Below, piece by piece: positions 53,701 through 64,000 of a DNA stretch of 64,000 nt (position 1 is its first letter; each line of letters begins with the position of its first letter). The stretch comes from Heracleum sosnowskyi (Eukaryota > Streptophyta > Magnoliopsida > Apiales > Apiaceae), in contig JAUIZM010000013.1 in assembly GCA_030848705.1 (NCBI GenBank), forward strand, positions 2,226,796 through 2,290,795. Direction: 5' to 3'. The translations under genes were made by a program, and so were the position numbers. Below the pieces are notes generated by a model that saw only the letters and a program-made list of their open reading frames with translations, was not told the DNA's origin and made no database searches.

Positions 53701-56700
53701 TCAATCTGGACAGTATACGCCAATGAGCAAGCCGGGAGAGTCGTTGGTGAGAATATCTGCTAACTGATCAGAACTGGAAACAAAGAAAGGATGGATCATT
53801 TGCAAACGAACTTGTTCCCTGACAAAATGACAATCAATAGCAAAGTGTTTAGTCTTGGGATGAAACACAGGATCTGCAGCTATATCAAGAGCAGCTTGAC
53901 TATCACTGTAGAGTGAAATAGGAAAGGATTGTGGAATCAGTAATTCAGAAAGAAGTAAATGCATCCAAGCCAAATCACAAGAAGTATCAGCCATAGCCCG
54001 TAATTCAGATTCTGCAGTAGACCTAGAAACAACTGATTGTTTCTTTGATTTCCAATTAACTAGAGAATTGCCAAGAAGAATACAGAAACCACTAATACTT
54101 CTACCAGTATCAAAACAAGATCCCCAGTCACAATATGCAATCAGTTTAAAAGTAGAAGAAGCAGAGAAAAACAGTCCCTGATAAGGAGTTCCCTTTAAGT
54201 ATCTCAAAACCATCTTTGTACAGCAAGTAAATGAGGAGCTTTGGGAGCCTGGAGGAATTGACTCAAATGATGAACAATATAAGTAATATCTGGCCTGGTA
54301 GCTGTCAAGTAAAGCAACTTTCCAATAAATTTCCTATACAAGGAGGAATCATCTATTGGAGAACCCTCGTGTAAAGACAACTTAACAGTAGTGTCAACTG
54401 GAAGAGATAAAGGCTTACGATTCTCTAAACCTGCCTCAACAAGCATATCATGGATGAATTTAAGTTGATGTATATAAATTCCATCATCAGTCCTTGAGAC
54501 TTCTATTCCTAAATAGTTTTTGATCAATCCCAAGTCCTTAATAGTGAAGATTTTATCAAGAACGGATTTGACATGAACAATAAAAGATGAATCATTCCCA
54601 ATTAATAAGATATCATCAACATAGACTAAAGCAGTCACAAAAGAAGTCTGATTGTTGAACACAAAGAGTGAAGAATCTGCTTTAGTTTTGGTGAAAACCA
54701 AGAGATAACAGGGTATCAGCTAGTTTGTCAAACCATTCTCTTACAGCTTGTTTAAGACCATAAATGCTCTTATTAAGCCTGCAAACAGAAATACCATGCA
54801 ATGGATGCCCTGGAGGTAAATCCATGTAAACTTCCTCATGTAGATCACCATGGAGGAAGGCATTATTAATGTCAAGTTGGTGAATATCCCAATTTTTAAC
54901 AGCAGCAATGGCTAATAAGGTTCTAACTGTCTGCATCTTAGCAACAGGGGGCAAAATTATTATGGTAATCCTCTCCAGCAGTTTGTGTGTAACCTTTGGC
55001 TACCAATCGAGCCTTAAATTTGTCAACTTCACCATTAGAAAGATACTTCACCTTATACACCCATCTACACCCAACAACCTTCTTTTCAGGTGGCAAGGTA
55101 GAAACAACAGTCCAGGTATTATTAGATTCTAAGGCATGCATCTCTTTGTTCATAGCATCTACCCATCTAGAATCATGTATAACTTGATTATAACTGTAAG
55201 GTTCTTTAATTACCTTGTCATGAACTGACTGCACAAGCATAGATATCAGAAGAAGGAGAAGTATAATGATGAAAGCTATATTTATCTGAATTAATAGGAC
55301 AGTGCAGCAGAACTGAATGGCTTGAACAAAAGGGTCAGATGGAACAATACAATTGTAAACCTGAAAATCTTTCATCCAAGAAGGTTGGATTTTGTTCCTT
55401 AAAGAAATTCTAGTAGTAGAAGGAAATTGAGTCAGTTATGGGAGGGGCTGGTAACTCAGTATCACTATAACCAGGTAGAGAAACTATCTCAGGAACACTA
55501 GGTAGAGAATTATCAGAGATGAAATTTTGGAGAAATGGAATCTGGAGAAATAGGTTCAGTGGATGGAGGAGAAAATTGAATATCATGCAGACTATCACTA
55601 ACAATAATTGGTATAGTTTGTATAGAAGTATCTAAGGTCATCAAGAGGACTGTCATCATGATATGTAATGTGTGGAAAGATAAGGAGGAGAACTAAAAAG
55701 TTCAGAATATCTTCATAAGGAAAAATAGATTCATCAAAGATAACATGTCTGGACACATAAAAGGAATGTTGAATAGGATCATAGAGTTTATATCCTTTCT
55801 GATGTGGACAGTAACCAACAAAAATTGTCTTAAGGGCTCTATCCTCCAATTTGTCAGACAAATGTTGAGACATATAAGCAAGACACCCAAAAGCCTTCAG
55901 ATGATCATAGGAAGGTGGTTTGTTAAACAGTTTCACATAAGGACTAATAAAACCTATAACAAAATTTGGTAGCCTATTAATCAAGTAGGTTGAAGTTAAC
56001 AAGCAATCCCCCCAAAAAGACTTAGGCAATTTACTTTGAAACCTCAAGGCCCTAGTCATTTCTAGAAGATTGCGATGCTTCCTTTCTACTCTCCCATTTT
56101 TTTGGGGAGTATAAGGGCAAGTAGTTTGATGAATAACTCCAACAGAAGCAAGAAAAGAAGACAATTCAGTGTTAACAAATTCCCCTCCATTATCTGTTCT
56201 TATACATTTGATAGAATACTGGAATTGGGTAAAAAACATAAGAGTGAAAATCTTTTAAAGATTGAGTAACATGTTGTTTAGTAGGGACAAGAATAGTCCA
56301 AATAGCCCTACTAAAATCATCAAGAATAGTTAAGAAATACTTGCAACCATTGCAAGTAGGGATTCTGTATGGTCCCCACAAATCACAGTGAATAAGGTCA
56401 AATCTATGTGAAGAAAAAGATGTACTAGAAGAAAATGGCAATTTGCACTGTTTGGCTAAAGGACAAATGTCACATATAGAAAAACCAGTATCAGATTAAA
56501 CTTGGGAATTATGAATAACAGAAATTTTGCAAAGTATTTTGTGAGGAGCATGACCTAACCTCTTATGCCAAAGAGAATGTGTTGACACTTGAGAAGAAGC
56601 TGAAACTGAAGAAACTGAGACACTGGAATTAACAAATTGATATAAACCACCAACTAATCTACCAAGAATCTTGAAACTGATCTGGGATGGGGCCCTACAA

Positions 56701-58313
56701 AAGACACTCATGAGAATTGAATGAAATAAGAGAATTAGTTTGAGAAGACAATTTGCTAATGGAGAGCAGGTTGAACTTAAAGGAAGGCACCAATAAAACC
56801 TCAGGAATCAATAAGGAAAGATGATGCAAATATACAGATCCAGTATGAGTGACTAAAGAAGTGTCTCCATTAGGAAATTTGACACTTATAGGATGAGTAA
56901 GAGCATGGACACTTTGTCAGCAACATTGCAACACATATGATTTGTTGCACCAGTATCAAGAATCCAAACATTAGTATCAGCAATTTCTGAAAATGAAGAC
57001 AGAGAGTAAGTGGTACCTGCTATATTATTACCACAGACAAACTGATCTTGAGAAGGAATAAGAGTACTGGTAGTCATAGTGTTCCCATAAGCAAAAAGGC
57101 TGTGTAATTGGAGATGCTTTGGACTGGCCTTGGTTAAAAACACTGCATCAATGATTGCATCTGGTTCTGCAAAGATTCCATTTGAGAATGCCAAGTTGTT
57201 GTTGGAGTATCTGAACTTGTAGCCTGCATAGCATTGCCAGGTCTAGAATAAGAAGACATATGACCAGGCTTAACAAAAGGTTTTCTCTTGCCTCTGTTGT
57301 TTACATGGTATGGATTATTAGGTGGATAGCCAATGAGCTTATAGCATTTCTCTTTAGTATGGTTTTTGCCATGACAATATGTACATTCAATACCACCACC
57401 AGATTTGTCAAAATTCCTTTGAAAAGTAGTAGAAGTAGGGTGACTAGAAGGCTGGTTATTTGGAGACTTAGGAAGGGTTCACCATCATAGCTACAGGGGT
57501 ACTACTTCCATGAATTTGTCTTTGCTTTTCCTCTTGCTTAATAAGCATGAATGCCTGATTCACAGTAGGCCAAAGGATTCATCATAAGGAGATGTCATCT
57601 GGCAGCTGTAAAACTACTATGTAGCCCCATCAAGAATTGAATCAGTCTAGTTTTCTCTATCTGTAACTCCCATGCCTTTGTAGCTCCACAAGTACACTTT
57701 ATAACAGGCTCTAAGGCTCTCAATTCATCCCAAAAACCTTTTAACTTGTGAAAGTAAATTTCAACTGAATCAGTCCCTTGTTCAAGCTTAAACAAATCCT
57801 TTTGTACTTCATAAATCTTATGGCCACTTACAGTAGAAAACCTCTCACTTAATTCATTCCAACCATCAAAAGCACTATCTAAGTAGTGCATACTACTACT
57901 AATCTCATCTGAAACGGTGTTCAATATCCAGGTAATAACCATATCATTGACACGCTTCCAGTGAGAAAACAAAGACGAATTATCAGGAGGTGTTTGATAC
58001 TCTCCAGTCAAGATAACTAGCTTATTTTAGCCGACAACGCAATCTGAATAGACCTTTTCCAACTAGCATAATTTTCAGAACGACCGATAAGTTTCTTAGA
58101 AATCAAGATCATTCCAGGCTGATCATTATTATGCAGATAAAGTGGATGAGAATTACTGGTAATACTATTGACATTATCATCAACATGAGATGTATCTATA
58201 GGTGCATCTGTAACAGTATCAACAACTGGAACTTGATTTGACGAAGGAGTACCTGATACGGCGTTAGCATATGATTGTACAACAAGATTGAATCGAAAAT
58301 CACGAGACATCAT
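53701..58313 (-). pseudogene. Copia Gag-Pol, fragmented by frameshifts and stops
   Basis: Pieces in correct order on the minus strand: Gag N-terminus (58313-58017, SENYASWKRSIQIAL), Gag middle (58011-57595, UBN2-type), zinc knuckle CTYCHGKNHTKEKC (near 57370), protease WILDTGATNHM (near 56950), pre-integrase LWHKRLGHAP (near 56570), integrase (56441-56190 and 56239-55598, with RTDNGGEF and TPQKNGRVERKHRN), RT (55375-54938, 54954-54682 and 54701-54204 with YVDDILLIGN) and RNase H (54213-53701, VSRSTAESE). Adjacent pieces are in different frames, so at least six breaks exist. Catalytic words are preserved but no complete protein can be made. Confidence 0.88.
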
Positions 58314-58435
58314 AGATCAATCACCAGAAATCAATTGTAGAGACAATCACCAAATCGATCAATTCACGATTACCAAAACAATCAATCGCAGAAAACGCTT
58401 ACCAGAACAATCAATTGGAACTAATATGCGGAATA

Positions 58436-58447
58436 GCTTTGATACCA
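58436..58447 (-). promoter_or_regulatory. Primer binding site of the TA-type copia element
   Basis: Minus strand TGGTATCAAAGC, one mismatch to the usual TGGTATCAGAGC, with no spacer from the LTR. Confidence 0.8.
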
Positions 58448-58747
58448 TATCGAGATTATAGAAATGAATCTACATCACTACTTACTCATCAATGAAGATA
58501 TCAATAAGAACCAGAAAACAAGAAGTAGTTGCAGAAAGTTACTATGACAGAGAAGTAATAAGAGAGACGAAAGAAATGAAATGTTTGAAATAAAAGTAAG
58601 TAAGTTTACAAACTGTTTTGAGTATTTATACAAGCCCACAAATGTAACAAATTAGTAACAAACTTTTGCTGACAGCTAAGATGACAGCTAAGCAGCTAAG
58701 ATGACAGCTAAGAGAATTAGAAATATAAAACTTCTATATCTTCGATA
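58448..58747 (-). repeat. 5' LTR of the TA-type copia element
   Basis: Begins tatcgagattatag and ends tatcttcgata, so its two ends are exact inverses over TATCGA/TCGATA. Confidence 0.85.
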
Positions 58748-58866
58748 AAGATCATATATAATTGTTGACAATAATTAAACAAAACCAAAAATCTAAATTT
58801 TTCACCAAATAATTTATGTAGCTTGCTGGCTAGAACAGAGAAGTGTTAAAATAAAGTTGCATTGCA

Positions 58867-61002
<2,136 letters not shown>

Positions 61003-61063
61003 TTTGAAATAGTCTTTTGCTACTAAAATTGTTGATGGGGGGGGTCTAAAAGAGGCTCTAGAT

Positions 61064-61072
61064 GTTTTTATA
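61064..61072 (-). promoter_or_regulatory. Probable TATA box of the GDSL gene
   Basis: Minus-strand TATAAAAAC, about 65 bases upstream of the ATG at 61002. Confidence 0.5.
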
Positions 61073-61099
61073 GACGATTATTGCATGTATTCTAATTGA

Positions 61100-63324
61100 A
61101 AAAATGCTAGAATTCATCCCAAAAGTATTTTCAAAATTTGTTCTCAAATGAGTTTCGAATGATAATTTTTCTAATTGTAATATGGACCCGTATGCATTAA
61201 TATGTGTCCACGAATTAAAAAACATCATGTGTCGTCCATATTAGTTTATAAATATTTTGAAAACAGTTTTTGACATACTTACTTAGTCCTACACATCTTT
61301 CTCTATATATTAAAAAGCCAACAAAGGGCAAAGTTTGCCATTTTAATGGCCGTGAAGTTACGATTTTTACCCTTATTTTCTAAAATTACAAAAATATCAT
61401 TCTTTAATAAAAATGTAAAAATTGTGAAATTATGGTTAATGAGGGGAATCGATACCCTTAACATATCCATGTCAAACTCATGTCATAACCAACTGTGCTA
61501 CACCTTTGTTTTGAGTTTATATTCAAACTCTTATTAGATAAACCACCTCTTCTTCCAATTTTTTTATTTTTTGAGTTAATAAACATTGATTTATATTATT
61601 TTTAGAATATTGCTCACAATACATAGTTATAATAAATAATTTTAGCATTGAACATAATCTACAATTCTCTTTTTTATCAATTTAAATTATTTATATATGT
61701 CATTTTAATACCTTGAATTTATGATTTTGCCCCTACATGCTAAAAAATTACAAAAACGTCAACTCTTTTATATTTATGCAAATAGTAGATAAGATTATGT
61801 TAGTGTAGTAAATTGAACCATTAATCTTCTCCTAATCAAGCTCATGCATAAGTAGCATAGTAACATTTTGTTTTAAGTTTTCTTTAAAATCTTATTAATG
61901 TTATTTCTCTTCTTCTCTCATCTTCTTTTTTATAATTTTTTATTTTAAAATAAATAAAATGTTGGTTTATATTATTTATAAAATATTGCATTGTATATAA
62001 TTACCAAAAATATTTTAATGGATTGAGCATACTCTCTACGATTCTTTTCTTTTATTTTAAAATGATTGATATAAAAAATAAAATTTTAAAAGAGTATAAG
62101 ATTATAGATAACGTATAATTTCTACATAATAATAAGATTATAGATAACATATAAGATTAGAGTATAAATTTTTTATAAAATTTTAAAAGTAAAAAAATTG
62201 AGTGAGACGCCGCATGGATGACTTTAAATAATATTAATAGATTTTGTAATAGTCTCCAGCCCTACGTTTATATCTGACAATGTTAAGACTTGCATCGCCT
62301 ATGTTATATACCGACAATTTTGTAATTTACTTCGCAAGATAGGGAATCTATCTACACAAATGGATTTACATAAATATTATTTCATATTTTTTTTGTAAAT
62401 CTAACGGTACTAAAAGAAAAGATCGTACAAAAATAACAAATTACACAAAATATTTATAAATTTTCACCCGTAGAAAATAAGATTATTTTAATATTATAAA
62501 TTTTATTTATTTGCATTAAATATATAACGGTTTGAACTTTTATATCGTATTAGATTACAAATTGGCGTCGGTCTATCATATAAAGTTTTTCATAAATTAA
62601 TATACTCGATAATTATTACGTCATCTTTTCATCTATATGATTGAACTTACAATTTTTTTAAGAAAAATAGATTTGAATTTAAGAACGTTTTCGTCGAAAT
62701 AATACATATATAGTCGAATGTTTTAATTTCTTTTAAATGTTTTTAAAAATAGTAGACGAATGTTTTCATCTATAACATATTTTGTTTTTTGCAAATGTAA
62801 CCATGCAACTATACATAGATAGTGGGTTCATAATTTTTTAATTATATAAATACAATTTACATCATCTATGCACTAATTTGTAATTTGTAAGTAACTTAAT
62901 TAATACATTTAACAATTTTTAACGTAACTACTGTTTCGTTTGTATGATTGCATCTACGATATATAAAAAAAACACAATGTGAATTTTAAAGGAGTTTGGA
63001 TCGAAAAAATATTTAATCAAATTAATATATATGAGATTTAAATTTTGGACTCTATTTCAATTATCTCTTAAATAATAACATATAAAAAAAAACATAAATA
63101 AATAAGCACGAAAACAACTTGTTCTAAAATTGACCCAAAAATAATAAGAATTACTTTTATATTGTAAATAATATTTATTTGTATCAAGTAGACAAAGACT
63201 CAAATTTTATATCCTAATATAATTATAAATTGCAATCATTAACCATGCCAATTTGTACATAAGTTAATATACTCAAAAACAATTATGTAATCTTTTTTCA
63301 AATATATGGTTGGATCTACGATTT

Positions 63325-63325
<1 letters not shown>
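61100..63325. other. AT-rich DNA with diverged direct repeats, no gene seen
   Basis: A block at about 61342-61540 (aaaattacaaaaatatca, ctcatgtcataaccaactgtg) has a diverged second copy at about 61700-61910. Another unit (taatatactc, ttatgtaatctttttt, gatctacgat) recurs around 62600, 62940 and 63270. A word tctttctctatatattaaaaa near 61298 resembles a Helitron 5' end, but no 3' end was found. Confidence 0.45.

Positions 63326-63405
<80 letters not shown>
63326..63405. repeat. AT microsatellite, 80 bp
   Basis: AT repeats with one phase flip (tt at 63360-63361), able to form a long hairpin. Confidence 0.92.
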
Positions 63406-63408
<3 letters not shown>

Positions 63409-64000
63409 TTTAAGGGCGTTCCGGTCGCCAATATATATGTATATATATTAAATTAATCGAAATGAGATTTGAATTTTGAATTCGATATTATTAACGCTTA
63501 ATTAATTACATAAAATACATATATATAGTCAAGTTAAAATACATATTATTAGTACACGATGATCATTTATAAAAAAAAATTGGATTAAAATTTGTAACTG
63601 TAAAACGACATTCCAAACATATTATTAAAGTACTAAGTGTGTTCATATAATTTAATACAGTGATGGACACAAGAGAGGAAGTGCGAAATCAGTTCCCAAG
63701 TTAAAAAAATAAACACGTGATATGAATACTCCATATTGCAATAGGTGCTCATCTCCCAAAGGTATTTGTCTTGTGAGAGTGTGTAAAGATGCACCAACCT
63801 TCAGCTTCTTTTTAAAATCCTCTATCTCATTCACATGTGTTCGATTATATTACAACAACATTGTGTGCATTTAACGATTTATATTCTAGACTGCAAAAAA
63901 ATAAAAAAAAACCAAATCAATTGATCGCTGAAAAACAAACAACAAACTACTAAGGCAAAATACCTATTTACAAATTATACTTTCTCCAACATAGAAAACT
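63406..64000. other. AT-rich DNA to the window edge
   Basis: A 60-residue minus-strand frame (63652-63834) is slightly less AT-rich than its surroundings, but resembles no family I know and lacks supporting signals. Nothing else is recognised. Confidence 0.4.

Larger units (their letters stand above)
53361..58747 (-). mobile_element. Ty1/copia retrotransposon with TA...TA LTR ends, coding region broken
   Basis: LTRs at 53361-53663 (303 bp) and 58448-58747 (300 bp), with TSD aagat at 53356-53360 and 58748-58752. The LTR starts TATCGA and ends TCAATA or TCGATA, not the usual TG...CA. PBS TGGTATCAAAGC (one mismatch to tRNA-Met) directly abuts the 5' LTR at 58447, and a polypurine tract (minus ctgaggggggaa) abuts the 3' LTR. 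The LTRs differ at about seven positions plus two short indels. Confidence 0.88.

Noticed and set aside
63652..63834. 60-residue minus-strand frame at the right edge
   Set aside because: No recognisable family, splice or promoter evidence; kept only as a note.

Overview
Nuclear DNA of a flowering plant, most likely a eudicot. The evidence is GT-AG spliced genes, plant-type LTR retrotransposons (a Tat-like gypsy, a Sirevirus-like copia and a second copia), Helitrons, Stowaway/hAT MITEs, a CACTA transposon and a GDSL lipase-type gene. The species cannot be named from the sequence alone. Only two host-type genes are visible: an orphan acidic protein gene (1441-2300, minus, with an upstream promoter) and a broken GDSL esterase/lipase gene (58867-61002, minus). 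Almost everything else is mobile or repetitive.

Left part (1-16790): a hAT-like MITE, the orphan gene, then three copies (A, B, C) of the orphan gene's promoter region embedded in duplicated AT-rich DNA. Copy B is split by two head-to-tail Helitrons with internal tandem repeats; copy C is the matching near-empty site. A short Helitron (12972-14212, minus) and a solo LTR (15435-16338) follow.

Central part (16791-49842): this reads as one nest. An outer Helitron (5' end 16791, 3' end 49842) holds (i) a Stowaway MITE whose terminal repeat was hit by a 14.8 kb Tat-like gypsy element (17340-32108, minus, TSD actcc), itself hit by a 4.5 kb CACTA transposon (19127-23624, TSD tag); and (ii) a second Helitron of the same family (32904-49173) carrying a spliced replication protein A-like gene, whose start codon was hit by a 14 kb Sirevirus-like copia element (33847-47839, TSD ctatg). 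The CACTA element carries minus-strand exons of a MORC-type GHKL ATPase, a host family that takes part in transposon silencing. This is the most interesting item in the window.

Right part (49843-64000): a degraded gypsy remnant, a small minisatellite, a broken copia element with unusual TA...TA LTR ends (53361-58747), the GDSL pseudogene with a 537 bp GA tract in its last intron, and about 3 kb of AT-rich DNA without recognisable genes.

The mobile elements supply their own machinery: Gag, protease, integrase, RT and RNase H in the LTR elements, an antisense spliced ORF in the gypsy element, and a 1616-residue third ORF in the Sirevirus. No Helitron Rep-helicase or CACTA transposase is present, so those elements are non-autonomous. 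LTR comparisons by eye: no difference seen for the Sirevirus (very recent), 9 in 505 bases for the gypsy, about 2-3% for the 300 bp copia.
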